The position numbers and the translations under genes are program-made. Below, one piece after another: positions 1 to 9,382 of a stretch of DNA of 64,000 bases; the first letter of the stretch is position 1; each line of letters opens with the position of its first letter. Under the pieces are notes generated by a model, which saw only the letters and a program-made list of their open reading frames with translations, was not told the DNA's origin and did not search any database. Source of the DNA: Anniella stebbinsi (lineage: Eukaryota > Chordata > Lepidosauria > Squamata > Anniellidae); contig JARDYH010000001.1 of assembly GCA_029215795.1 (NCBI GenBank), positions 189,975,654 through 190,039,653 on the forward strand. Reading direction: 5' to 3'.

Positions 1-1167
1 CGCCTGAGTATTGACAGGGGGAGTGTGTCCCTGTTGGTACTCCTGGACCTCTCAGCGGCTTTCGATACCATCGACCATGGTATCCTTCTGGATCGCCTGA
101 GGGAATTGGGACTCGGGGGCACTGTGCTTCAGTGGTTCCGGTCCTACCTCTCGGGCAGGTTCCAGATGGTGATGCTTGGGGATAGCTGCTCTTCAAAAAA
201 GGAGTTGCTATGTGGTGTACCACAAGGTGCCATCCTTTCCCCAATGCTGTTTAACATTTACATGAAACCGCTGGGAGAGATCATCCGGAGGCATGGGGCG
301 GGGTGCTATCAGTATGCTGATGACACCCAAATATATTTCTCTATGCCTTCGACAACAGCATCAGCTAAGGATAGTGTGTCTCCTCTGAATGAATGCTTGG
401 AGGCGGTAATGGGCTGGATGAGGAAAAACAAACTGAAGCTGAATCCAGACAAGACGGAGGTGCTTACTGTCAAGGGCCACAACCTGGGGTTGGAGGTATG
501 TCAACCAGTTCTGGATGGGGTTACACTCCCCCTGAAAGACTGTGTTCGCAGCTTGGGGGTGCTCCTGGATCCGTCGCTCCAAATGACAGCTCAGATAGAT
601 GCGACTGCCAGGAGTGCCTACTATCAGCTTCGGCTGATACGCCAGCTGCGCCCCTTCCTAGAGTTGGAAGACCTAAAATCAGTAGTGCACGCACTGGTAA
701 CTTCGAGGCTCGACTTCTGCAATGCGCTGTACATAGGGCTACCTCTGTGCCTAGTCCGGAAACTTCAATTAGTTCAAAATATGGCAGCCAGGTTGGTCAC
801 CGGTACATCTAGGGGTGACCACATTACACCAGTTTTAAAATCTCTTCACTGGCTGCCAATCAGTTTCCGGGCGAAGTACAAAGTGTTGGTTATTACCTTT
901 AAAGCCCTACATGGTTTGGGTCCAGGTTACCTACGGGATCGCCTTCTCCCATACAATCCGCCCCGCACGCTCAGGTCCTCTGGGAAGAATTTATTACAGT
1001 CAACAAGAACTAGACTGACAACCGTTACCCAGAGGACCTTCTCTTCTGCCGCTCCCAGATTATGGAATGACCTGCCGGGAGAGATTCGCCAACTCACTAG
1101 TCTTCCGGAATTTAAAAGATCTATAAAGACTTATCTCTTCCGGCAGGCCTACCCAGATGAATTTTAA
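1..1167 (+). CDS. L2-clade LINE reverse transcriptase (5' end outside window)
   Basis: The frame is open from base 1 to a TAA stop at 1165-1167 (about 388 codons) with no internal stop, so the visible part is undamaged. Reverse transcriptase motifs occur in order: motif A around LSAAFDTIDH, motif B GVPQGAILSP, the catalytic YADD box near base 315-330, then [10 protein letters not shown], followed by the L2-type C-terminal region (LHWLPISFRAKYKV, TFKALHGLGPGYL, APRLWNDLPGEIR). The protein would copy the element's own RNA at a nicked target site. The endonuclease half lies left of the window. Clade assignment (L2, CR1/Jockey group) rests on these motifs and the 3' tail; an intact frame suggests a recent insertion. 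Confidence 0.85.
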   Translation, partial: RLSIDRGSVSLLVLLDLSAAFDTIDHGILLDRLRELGLGGTVLQWFRSYLSGRFQMVMLGDSCSSKKELLCGVPQGAILSPMLFNIYMKPLGEIIRRHGAGCYQYADDTQIYFSMPSTTASAKDSVSPLNECLEAVMGWMRKNKLKLNPDKTEVLTVKGHNLGLEVCQPVLDGVTLPLKDCVRSLGVLLDPSLQMTAQIDATARSAYYQLRLIRQLRPFLELEDLKSVVHALVTSRLDFCNALYIGLPLCLVRKLQLVQNMAARLVTGTSRGDHITPVLKSLHWLPISFRAKYKVLVITFKALHGLGPGYLRDRLLPYNPPRTLRSSGKNLLQSTRTRLTTVTQRTFSSAAPRLWNDLPGEIRQLTSLPEFKRSIKTYLFRQAYPDEF

Positions 1168-1299
1168 AGTGTTTTATTGGTGTTTTATTGGTGTTTTAAT
1201 GATGTACTGGTTTTATCTGCTTTTAATCAGTTTTTGTATTTTGTGTTTGGTGTTGTTCCCCGCCTCGATCCGTTGGGAGAGGCGGGTGATAAATAAATA

Positions 1300-1333
<34 letters not shown>

Positions 1334-1334
1334 T
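1..1334 (+). mobile_element. L2 LINE, 3' part with ATT-repeat tail
   Basis: The reverse transcriptase frame is followed by a ~120-bp 3' UTR that contains a short hairpin (CCGCCTC ... GAGGCGG, about 1260-1287). It ends in TGATAAATAAATA and an ATT microsatellite (1300-1334). Tails of short tandem repeats instead of poly-A are typical of L2/CR1 elements. The 5' end is cut by the window edge, so full length cannot be judged. Confidence 0.8.
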
Positions 1335-1390
1335 ACAGCGGCAGTTTTCATACAGCTGTTTACCAGAAACCCAAGACCTGTTTCTTGCTA

Positions 1391-1565
1391 CGTCATTACA
1401 CTGGAGGTTTAATGTCCATCTGCTGCGACTTTGATCCACTTTTTCGGCGCTGGACTAGCATGACATCGTCCCTGTCATGCTATTCTCTCGCCCTGAGCGA
1501 GTCCAGCTCTGAAAAAGTGGATCAGAGTCGCGGCAGATGTGCATTAAATCTCCCGTGTGATGACG
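1391..1565. repeat. Fold-back (inverted) repeat, MITE-like
   Basis: Arm 1391-1455 is the reverse complement of arm 1500-1565 with a few mismatches. The loop contains a second small perfect hairpin (AGCATGACA / TGTCATGCT). Similarity continues weakly outward on both sides. No clear target duplication was found. It directly follows the ATT tail of the L2. A 13-base G run (1617-1629) lies just to the right. Confidence 0.65.
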
Positions 1566-1631
1566 CTCTTGTTCTGTCACCACCAGCTCAGATCCCATCA
1601 GGTTATACTTGAAGTTGGGGGGGGGGGGGCT

Positions 1632-2105
1632 TTGCCCCAAAGTGCATCACCTTACACTTGCTTACACTGAACTGCATGTGCTATTTGGATGCTCACTCTC
1701 CCATCTTGGAGAGACCTCTTTGGAGCTTCTCACAATCCCTTTTTGATTTCACCACCTGAAATAATTTGGTGTCATCAGCAAATGTGGCTACTTCATTGCT
1801 CACTCCTAATTCCAGATCATTTATTGAAGAAGTTGAAAAGAATTGGTCCCAATACTGATCCCTGTGGGAACCCAACTCCTTTCTTCCCTCCATTGGGAGA
1901 ATTTATCATTTATCCCTACTCTCTGTTTTCTGTTCTTTAACCGGTTACTGATCCATAAGAGAACCTCTCCCCTTATTCCATGACTGCTAAGTTTGCTCAG
2001 GAGTCTTTGGTGAGGGACTTTATCAAAGGCCTTTTGGAAGGCCAAGTAAACAATGTCCACCACATCTCCCCTGTCTACATGTCTACTGACATTCTCAAAG
2101 AACCC
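1632..2105 (-). pseudogene. CR1/L3-like LINE reverse transcriptase fragment
   Basis: Read on the minus strand this gives FQKAFDKVPHQRLLSKLSSH (motif A), a damaged motif B region, FADDTKLFQVV (motif C, catalytic DD) and KCKVMHFG. That is the order expected for a CR1-group reverse transcriptase. The reading frame is broken between the two halves and motif B is degraded, so this is a dead fragment of roughly 150 codons. Both ends of the element are missing. Confidence 0.75.
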
Positions 2106-2410
2106 TGGAAGTCTGGAAGCATCCCCCCACCCCCACAGCTAAAGCTGTTCCAGACTTCAGGGCCTTTTCCATCACCCCTGTCCTTTCCCTCCCTCTGAAA
2201 CAGAGTTTGCTGGAAAGCTTGATCATGATCCTGTGATACTGGAGTTAGTCCCCCTTCCTCTGGCTTTCGGATTTCTCACCAGGTCAAGGCTGTTGGATTT
2301 CTCACTAGGCTGTTCTTTAAATATAGCGATCGGAAGCCGACCTCGTCCATAGGCTGACCGATTCCCAAATCCTGCCGGCACCGCTGGGTGTGTTTTTGAA
2401 ACTCCAAGGC
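2106..2410. other. No recognisable feature
   Basis: Nothing supportable was seen beyond short C-rich and TC-rich stretches. Confidence 0.4.
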
Positions 2411-3125
2411 TGATTTTGGACAACACAATAATCAACGGAGGGGTGGTGGTGGTGGAAACAACCGTCAGTTGCGTTGATTATCATGTCATGTGGAGGGTTA
2501 CACATCACGCACGGTATGCTATTCTGCCCAATTAAGCATCGGAGAGAAACAACAGGCTTGCACGTTGTTTAGCCCAAAGCCCATTGTTTAAAGTGTTGTC
2601 CGAAACCAACCTCCCCTCTCTCCACACACTATTCTGTTTAGGCATAGAATTCTGCTGGCCGGAGCAGCCGAACCCCCCCCCCCCCCCCCGCTGCTCCTAT
2701 ACAGCTGGCAGAATGTGCAGTGCATGCTGGGATAAGGCTGGAGGACTGAGGGGGGGTGGGAGGATGCCAAGATGGATGCCGGAACTTTCAGCCGTGTGAC
2801 AGTGGGAGGGGCAACATGTCGTGTGGGGAGCACCGCCTACCTAAGGCATGGTCAGTACGCTATCTCCCCCTCGGTTGCTTAATGTGTTGTCCAAAACTAG
2901 CCAATGGCTGTTTTCCGACAACTGTTTAAGCAACGGGCTTCAGGCTAAACAACGGTGGAATAGCATACTGTCAGCTGTGTGCGCGTGGTGTGTTGCCCTC
3001 CATACCACACAATAAGCAACACAACTGACGGTTGCTCCCCCCCCCCTCCGTTGCCTAATGTGTATTGGAGAAAAACAGGGGGCTTGCACGTTGCTTCTCC
3101 CGAACCCGTTGATTAAAGTGCAAAA
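2411..3125. repeat. Composite inverted and direct repeat block upstream of RAMP1
   Basis: Around 2431-2480 (CAACGGAGG ... CAACCGTCAGTTG) matches the reverse complement of 3007-3058. The stretch 2511-2608 matches the reverse complement of 2905-2978 (TATGCTATTC, CGTTGTTTAGCC, AAGCCC). In addition 2541-2595 and 3065-3120 are direct repeats (GGCTTGCACGTTG, then TTAAAGTG). The whole block resembles a fold-back DNA transposon with internally shuffled arms. It ends right where the CpG island begins. A C18 tract sits at about 2672-2689. No target duplication was identified. Confidence 0.6.
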
Positions 3126-3605
3126 GCACCCTAATAATTTTCTGCTTCCTCTCCAGCCCCCTTACGCCCGCTGCTGGCGCCCGGCCGGAGCGCCGGAGTT
3201 GTGGGGGGGAGGTGGGAAGGGATTGCGCCGCCCTTAGCAACCAGGACCAGGAACTTGCCTGTGCGCCGGAGGCGGGCATGATGTCGTTCAGCTGGGCGAT
3301 CCAATCAGAGGTTGTGTTTCCCCCCCCCCCCCCACGCACGTGGCCCCTCAAGGAGCCGGCGGTGCTCGCCAGAGTTCTGCCCCTGGGGAGCGCAAAGGGA
3401 CCGTCATCTCTGCGCTCTCGTGCAAGCGTAGCTCCGAAAACCCGAGCTCCTCTTGGCTGCGCTCGGGTGGCCGCCGCCGCCACCGCCGCCGCCTGGCTTC
3501 CTCCCTCCCTGCCTCCCACTCCCCTCGGGTAGGGCAGCGTCCTTGGGATGGGTGGCTCGCCAGCGTCTCCCGTCCCCGCGGCTTGAAAGGCAGAGAGCAG
3601 CGCCG

Positions 3606-3663
3606 ATGCCAGTGGCTTTGGGGATGGCCGTCCTGCTGAGGCGGTTCTTCTGGCTGAGCCTGG
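3606..3663 (+). CDS. RAMP1: RAMP1 exon 1 (signal peptide start)
   Basis: Two in-frame ATGs (3606 and 3624) lead into a short coding stretch reading MPVALGMAVLLRRFFWLSL. It ends at a strong splice donor (CTGG|GTGAGT, donor GT at 3664-3665) in phase 1. The split codon G|CC is completed by exon 2 and gives WLSLAHHF, which lines up with WLLLAHHLF of mammalian RAMP1. The second ATG has the better context (G at -3, G at +4) and would give a signal peptide of about 22 residues before the first conserved Cys. RAMP1 is a single-pass membrane partner of the calcitonin receptor-like receptor; together they form the CGRP receptor at the cell surface. The assignment rests mainly on exon 2 plus the exact phase match. 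Confidence 0.82.
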
Positions 3664-3672
3664 GTGAGTGGG

Positions 3673-3674
<2 letters not shown>

Positions 3675-3704
<30 letters not shown>
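3675..3704 (+). repeat. (CTG)10 trinucleotide repeat
   Basis: Ten uninterrupted CTG units start 11 bases after the RAMP1 exon 1 donor. They lie inside the intron, but their frame would encode poly-Leu if the donor were skipped. Confidence 0.9.
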
Positions 3705-3960
3705 ATCCTGGGTGCCTGGGGCCAACGCGGGCGGGCGGAGTTGGGTGGGAGGGTGCGACCCCCCCCTTTGCGGAGAAGGGCTCTTGAGAAGAGGGGGGCG
3801 GGCTGCGTTTGCTCACCAAGAGGGGCGACCCATGTAGAGATTGGAACGTCTCGCTCAGTTCCAACGATCCGGCTGATTCTCACACGGAAGGCTACTGCCG
3901 CCGCCGCCACCGCGGGGTGTTCATATAAACGCGTCGCCCGTTGAATCCTGATGAAGGCGA

Positions 3961-4048
3961 TGCGGAGCAGCCCAGGCGATTCCCCACTCCAAGAAGCCTC
4001 TGCTTTTTTTTCACTGGCGCGTTGACCGCGGTTTCCTTGACTCTCTAA
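3961..4048. other. Intronic, no feature
   Basis: Short unique stretch between the CpG island and a MITE; nothing recognisable. Confidence 0.4.
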
Positions 4049-4378
4049 AGGTCCCCTCTACAAGGATTCGCTTTTGCGCCTGGTTAAGTGATTATGCACA
4101 CAATTGCAGAAGCGCATTTACGCCTAATACCTCTGCATGAGAGGCGGCGAGAGGCAGCGAAGCGCATTAATGGATTTCCAAAGTGTGGTTTTCAAGTAGT
4201 TAATGCGCATAAGCGCATATTCACACAGTCAAAATGCGCTTTAACGGCCGGAGCAAAATAAAACTCGCGATTTAATGCGCATTCGATTTAATGTGCCCCA
4301 TTTGCGCTCCGCTGGTGTGGAGGTAAAAAATTTTAAGCGCCTTGAAAGAGCTTTAAACCTCTCTTGTAGAGGCAGCCT
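4049..4378. mobile_element. GCGCATT-rich MITE, copy 1
   Basis: A 330-bp element with imperfect terminal inverted repeats (AGGTCCCCTCTACAA / AGGCTGCCTCTACAA), flanked by TAA at 4046-4048 and 4379-4381. It is full of short palindromic motifs (GCGCATT, TGCGCAT, AATGCGC). A second copy lies at 9026-9382. A 3-bp TAA duplication would suit a PIF/Harbinger-type transposase, but this is inference because the second copy does not confirm it. Confidence 0.7.
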
Positions 4379-4381
4379 TAA

Positions 4382-4877
4382 CAACAGCAACCACCGTGAA
4401 CCGTGAGCCGTGCTAGGGACGCCGGACTCCTTCCGTTGGCCCGAAGCGCGGCTGGAATGCGCACATCCCTGCCTTTCTCTGGCCGTTGCATAGAGCTTCT
4501 GCTTTGGTCGCTTGACCTGCGCAGTGATTCGGATGCCAGGCTTCCGTGGGAGCTTAGCCTTGGCTGCGGTGCCATCCCAAGGCGCCCTAGCTAGCAGCCA
4601 CCCGGAGCACCCAAAGGCAGGCTGCTGGAGACAAGTTTGAGGCAGCGGTTGGGCTGGGTTTGAACAGGAGGACAGCCTCTGTTTGCTCACCCTTTTTGGG
4701 CAGCGTGGCGAGGAGGATTGCCGCCACCTCCAAGCAAGACATGAGCCGCCCCCACTGCCCACTGACTTGCTGGCTCACCCTCCTTCGCTCCCTCAGGATA
4801 ACAAAACACAGAGGGTCAGCCATTGCTAAAGCAGCCACCTCGTCCTCTCACGCACTCCCCTACGCTCTTTCTTGAGT
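4382..4877. other. Intronic, no recognisable feature
   Basis: Moderately GC-rich unique sequence. Open frames here have no domain signature. Confidence 0.4.
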
Positions 4878-5203
4878 CCTGTCCTATGGAAAGGAGGACA
4901 GGACTCCTGTCTCTTTAACAGTTGCATAGAAAAGGGGATTTCAGGTGGTGTCCTTTGTACGCATACAGCACCTGGTGAAAATCCCTCTTCATCGCAACAC
5001 GAAAAGCTGCAGGGGCCCTGCCCTCTTCTGTATCAGGACACTCTACAAAAGAGGGCAGGGCTCCTGCAGCTTTTAACTGTTGTGATGGAGAGGGGATTTC
5101 GCCAGGTGCTGCATGTGTACAAAGGCCACCTGCTGAAATTCCCTTTTCTATGAAACTGTTAAAGATACAGGAGCCCTGTCCTCCTTTCCATAGGGTCCCT
5201 CTA
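4878..5203. mobile_element. Palindromic hAT-like MITE, diverged copy A
   Basis: An almost symmetrical ~325-bp hairpin. The left end CTATGGAAAGGAGGACAGG is mirrored at the right by the reverse complement (CCTGTCCTCCTTTCCATAG). Internal GAAAATCCCTCTTCAT and TTTAACTGTTGTGATGGAG blocks match the family seen at 26983-27303 and 27599-29073. The outer ends are decayed and no target duplication remains. Confidence 0.75.
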
Positions 5204-5886
5204 GGTATGATGGTGGGGATTGTGCTCAGTCCTCCACTTTTTGGGTCATGCAGCCTGTGAGTGCAGGTAAAGGAGTGGCTCTGAGTGGCTAAGCCCAACT
5301 CCTCTGGCGGCATCAACCAGGGAGGTGAGATGTGCAAGCATGGAGAGCATTATAGAGGAAGAAGTGGCAGCCATCACTTGCCCACCCTTCCTGAAGAGAG
5401 AAAGAAAAACCGGACAGTTGTGTGGAAGCAGCGTCCTCTTGGTTATACCCTCTCACTCACCGCTTTGTCTAGATCTCTCTCTCTCTCTCTCTCTGTCTTG
5501 GTAGCATGCTCCCAGTTACTCTTTTTTGCTCACCCTTTATTGTGTTCCCCAGAGAGGAAGCCTGAGAGGGAAAATGCTCCTTGCTCCAGTGCCCAGAGAG
5601 CGTGAGCATGAGAAAGGAGATCAGAGCAGCTGCTGCCATCACTTCTATGCACACTTCTCTGCCCCCCCCCCCCCAGTGGAAAGCTCAGAGGAGGAGACCC
5701 TGCACAGGAGGGACCAGGGAGCTTCCTGACTGGGGAGTCCCTCCCTCATGTTCTTTTCCGGCCAGGAGAAGTGGGGAAAGGAGGAGAAATCGCTTTGTAC
5801 TCTCCTCACCCAAAGGCTTTGCTTTCCCTTCAAAGTGTCAGGGTTAAACAGGCGCCCTTTTCCCCCAAATATGTGGTTAACTCCTG
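5204..5886. other. Intronic, includes a TC microsatellite
   Basis: A (TC)n run at 5474-5494 and a C10 tract near 5663. Otherwise no recognisable feature. Confidence 0.5.
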
Positions 5887-6060
5887 ATGTAGTTCAGTCC
5901 TTAGTGCTAGCACCTGCTTTGCATGCAGAATGTCGAGTTGTAGTCTCTGGCCTCACCAGCTGGGATGGGAAAAGTCCTCCCTGAAAACTTGGGGAGCTGC
6001 TGCCTGTCAGGAAAGTCAGTAGTGAGCTAGATGGACCATAAAGCAGCTTCCTATGTTCCT
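5887..6060 (+). mobile_element. tRNA-derived SINE (plus orientation, diverged)
   Basis: The head TAGTTCAGT...AGTGCTAGCAC resembles a pol III A box and GTCGAGTTGTAGTC a decayed B box. The body continues into GCTAGATGGACCATAAAGCA and CTTCCTATGTTC, the mirror of the end seen in the antisense SINE at 57971-58163. Not a functional tRNA gene. Confidence 0.65.
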
Positions 6061-7134
6061 ATGGTGGCCATTTTACATCCACAACAAATCCTGGTTCGCC
6101 ACTTGACAGGCAGGCAGGCTCTTACCTGTGTAATACCTGTGATTTCATCAAACACTTTACATTTTGAGAACATTTTCAACTTTACATTCCTACTCCAGCA
6201 TTCTAACTATTATACCCTCTCTCTCTCTCTTTGGTTAAGGGAAAGGCGGGATTTTACGGTCTATTATTTTACATTGGTTCAGTTTTTTAAAACATGCTGC
6301 CCATCATCACATGGGTCTTCCAATGTTCCTGTCACATGTAACCAGCACTTAAGTTCACAACTTCCTTTACCTCTTCCCATTATTCCTACCTTTAAAGTTT
6401 GAGATCAAATATTTTCATTCTTAAAATAATATTAGATATACTTTCAGGCTTTTTGACGTGATGCTTCAGTTACTGAGTTGAAAAAAATGAACATTCTTAT
6501 GTAGATTATGGATTTGTTTGAAGAAGGATCAATTTCCTTCCCTCCTGTTTCTTTCGTGCACTGTCCTCTACAGAAGGACTCTAATGAATAATGCATTGGG
6601 TTGTGCTATATATAATGGTCTTATTGGTACAACATAATTAACTATTTACTACAGTTTATCTTGTAACTCTTCACTAGGAAACAGAAGGCAGCAGAAGGCA
6701 GACAATCTTTGCTTTACCAGGTATATTTATTGTCCAAGAAATTACAAATTGATCATACGTTAGTTGCATACAGCTGTTTCAAAATGCACAAGATCCATCT
6801 TTATTGCAAAAATGTGACATATTTCTTTCCTCTCATAAAGAGGCTGATCTTATGTTTCTTCAGTTGCAATCTCAAAACTGAAGAGAGAGGGATTTAGTTC
6901 TGAGTAAATAGGCATAGGATTGCACTGCACTTTTTAAAAACGTCTTTCTTTATGAGCAAAGCCTATTTCAGAGCTAAAACAATTATTTTAGAGGGAAGGG
7001 GAACCATTACAAAACTTAATAAAGTTTATAATCTGACATAATCTGTCCCTTTTTGCAAATTGAAGCTCTTCTAGGAACCAATATAGGAATCAATCTAATC
7101 TATTGGCTCCTATACATTTAAGGCAGGGAAACTA
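6061..7134. other. Intronic; short dispersed-repeat remnant only
   Basis: About 6897-6935 has the GCATAGGATTGCACTGC motif that recurs at 10140, 9570 and 60220-60400 in this window. The rest is unique AT-rich sequence, with a (TC)n run near 6213-6230. Confidence 0.45.
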
Positions 7135-7375
7135 CAGGACTTTTCTTTTCTCCCAGGCATTTTAATAGCTCAATTTGAGGTTTTGATTGACACTGTGGCC
7201 AGGCTTAATAGTTAAAATGTTTTAAAGTGTTTTAATGACAGCTGTTTTGTGGTTTTAAAATTTGTATATTGTCTTTTTAATGCTCAATCTTTTTAATTTT
7301 TGTAAACCACCCAGAGAGCTTCAGCTATGGGCGGTATATAAGTGTAATAAATAAAATAATAAAATAAAAAAAATA
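7135..7375 (+). mobile_element. L2 LINE 3' UTR remnant
   Basis: Contains the L2 tail signature seen repeatedly here: CCACCCAGAGAGCTTCAGC, then GGGCGGTATATAAGTG, then an AATAAA-type repeat tail. Severely 5'-truncated; no coding part. Confidence 0.75.
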
Positions 7376-7778
7376 TATGGTGGCTTAGTTCAGATGAGTC
7401 AAAAACTATGGTTTCTTGCTTTGGTAGGCAAGCTTTGATCTGGTGTGCAGTTCCTTCTTCTTTTCCTTTTTCATGCACATGAAGAGAAAAAATTCAGTTT
7501 ACTCTAACCATGGCGACAGAACATAGAAAACTCCCCCATAACATCCATATTTGTGGTTTGTTTAAACTATGGGTTGAGAACACACCAGGATCTGAAACTA
7601 CCATTTTATTTTGGCTAGTTCTCACTAAGCATAGTTCACAGTTACTTGAATTCAAGCATCATAGGGAACTGGTCATTTAAAACTGAAAACTGACTTTTTT
7701 GACTTCTAATGGACATGAAAGAGGAGAGTGGGTAGTGTGTGAGTTTGCGACTCAAAACCGCCCCTTTTTGTGGCAGGG
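7376..7778. repeat. Decayed DNA-transposon-like relic
   Basis: Scattered inverted motifs (AACTATGG, GGTTTGTTTAAACTATGG, CTAAGCATAGTT) resemble relics at 20430-20660 and 38640-38720. No clean ends. Confidence 0.35.
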
Positions 7779-8010
7779 TTCTGCCTCAGAGTTTAAAAAA
7801 ACGTGGAGACAAACAAGGGGGGAGGGAATTAGGTGTGATGGAGGTCATAGTACCTCTGAACCATGTTGGTAGATTGCCAGCCCTTGCTGTTGTGGACCTT
7901 GCATTCATGTTTCCCCCCTCCTTAGTGAAAAAAGATGACTTAGATCTCCATCACACCTAATTCCCCCCCCCCAGTTTGCCTCCACATTTTTTTTACCTCT
8001 GAGGCAGAAG
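7779..8010. repeat. Long inverted repeat (65-bp arms)
   Basis: Arm 7779-7843 (starting TTCTGCCTCAGAG, ending TAGGTGTGATGGAG) is reverse-complementary to 7946-8010 with about six mismatches. The spacer is ~100 bp. No target duplication was seen; probably a MITE core. Confidence 0.75.
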
Positions 8011-9025
8011 CACGTCAAGCTTATGATCCCTTTCACCCAAATAGCTGCTCTTTCGCTCCTTTGCTCTTCCACTCCACTCCATCCCTCCCCTTCTCTTTCT
8101 CCCTCCAATCAGGTCCTGCCAGATGAGTACTTCAACCAGAATGCCTTTCTGCCTGGCAAAAATGGAATGACCCTTTAGTCTGGCTCTTTGGGGGCATTGA
8201 GGGAGTACAATCCTGTCTCTGCAGAGATTCAGGCATTGTATGATTAAAAAAAAACACTTTTCATCCTGGGATGCAAGGTTTGGGTATTCTATTGAGGCTT
8301 GGAGCCAGCTGCTGGGAGAGATTGCTTTTCCCTGCCTGGACCTGATACAATCCATTCAAGCGCCTGTTCCTTTAATACTACACGGAGGCTTAGGGTGCAT
8401 TAAATGCGCTTAGGGAAAATAATCCAGACCTTTAGCATTCTAGGAAAGGCTGGGGAAGAGGCAGGGGTGTCAGCAGGACAAGCACAGCATTATTTGAGTA
8501 CCGTGCTGCAAAGCTGCACACCAGGTATGGTGAGAGTGCAGTAAATCACTGGTGTGATGGAGCTCTTAGAATGGCTAAAGAAGGTAAAAACATAGTTCAC
8601 ATCATATCCAGGTTTATTTAAAGGTCATGTGAAGAATTCTTTTCTGACATATAATACTTAATTACTATTTAAGAAGATTCTGTTATCATATGGCTGAATG
8701 TTATCTAACTTGGTTTGATTAGAATCCGATATCAGACCTTCAGATAACTTTGGAAATGAATGGGGGCTTTATTTTCAATTGAAGCAGCATAAACGGGACT
8801 CTTTATTCTTTCATCAGGGCCATTATTATCCTGACTTAATTTTCTGTACAGAAGTCATGTGCTAGCAGTCAAAATGTGTAGCACCAAAGAAATGAATCAT
8901 TCTACCACCGTTGTGATTATGACCAGATCTCAAAAGACAAATGGTGCTTGCTGTAAATTGAAGTTGCAGTAAAAGCATTTACTTTTGACTTGGGCATTTT
9001 TTAAATTAAAGCCCATATTTACTAT
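8011..9025. other. Intronic, no recognisable feature
   Basis: Unique sequence with no coding signature. Confidence 0.45.
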
Positions 9026-9382
9026 AGGCTTCCTCTACAAGGATTCGCTTTTGCGCCCGGTTAGGCGATTATGCGCATAATCGCTGAAGCGCATTTACAC
9101 CTAATACCTCTGCACAAGAGGCGGCGAAAGGCGGCGAAGCGCATTAACGGATGACCAAAATGCACTTTACAAGTAGTTAATGCGCATAAGCACTTGTTCA
9201 CATAGTCAAAATGCGCTTTAACAGCCGGAGCAAAATAAAACTCGCGATTTAACGCGTATTCGATAATGCGCATAATCGGAGAGATAACGCGCCTCTACGC
9301 CTGATTTGCGCTCCGTTCTTGTAGAGGTAATTTTTTTTAAGTGCCTTGAAAGAGCTTTAAACCTCTTTTGTAGAGGCAGCCT
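9026..9382. mobile_element. GCGCATT-rich MITE, copy 2
   Basis: Same family and orientation as 4049-4378. Termini AGGCTTCCTCTACAAGG and (reverse) AGGCTGCCTCTACAAAAG. This copy is 27 bp longer because it keeps an extra GATAATGCGCATAATCGG block near 9263-9280. No flanking duplication can be recognised. Confidence 0.75.

Larger units (their letters stand above)
3120..3960 (+). promoter_or_regulatory. RAMP1: CpG island / promoter and 5' UTR region of RAMP1
   Basis: This ~840-bp stretch is rich in CpG and GC in an otherwise AT-rich window. It surrounds the first coding exon. A CCAAT box lies at 3301-3305, GCC repeats at about 3470-3492, and GC-box-like GCGGGCGGGCGG near 3727. No TATA box is obvious, which fits a CpG-island promoter. 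The transcription start cannot be placed from sequence alone. Broad expression with an initiation cluster somewhere between about 3300 and 3600 is inference. Confidence 0.65.

Noticed and set aside
3348..3910. Poly-Gln, poly-Ser and poly-Ala frames on the minus strand over the CpG island
   Set aside because: Shadow translations of the (CTG)10 and GCC repeats opposite RAMP1 exon 1; no other coding support.
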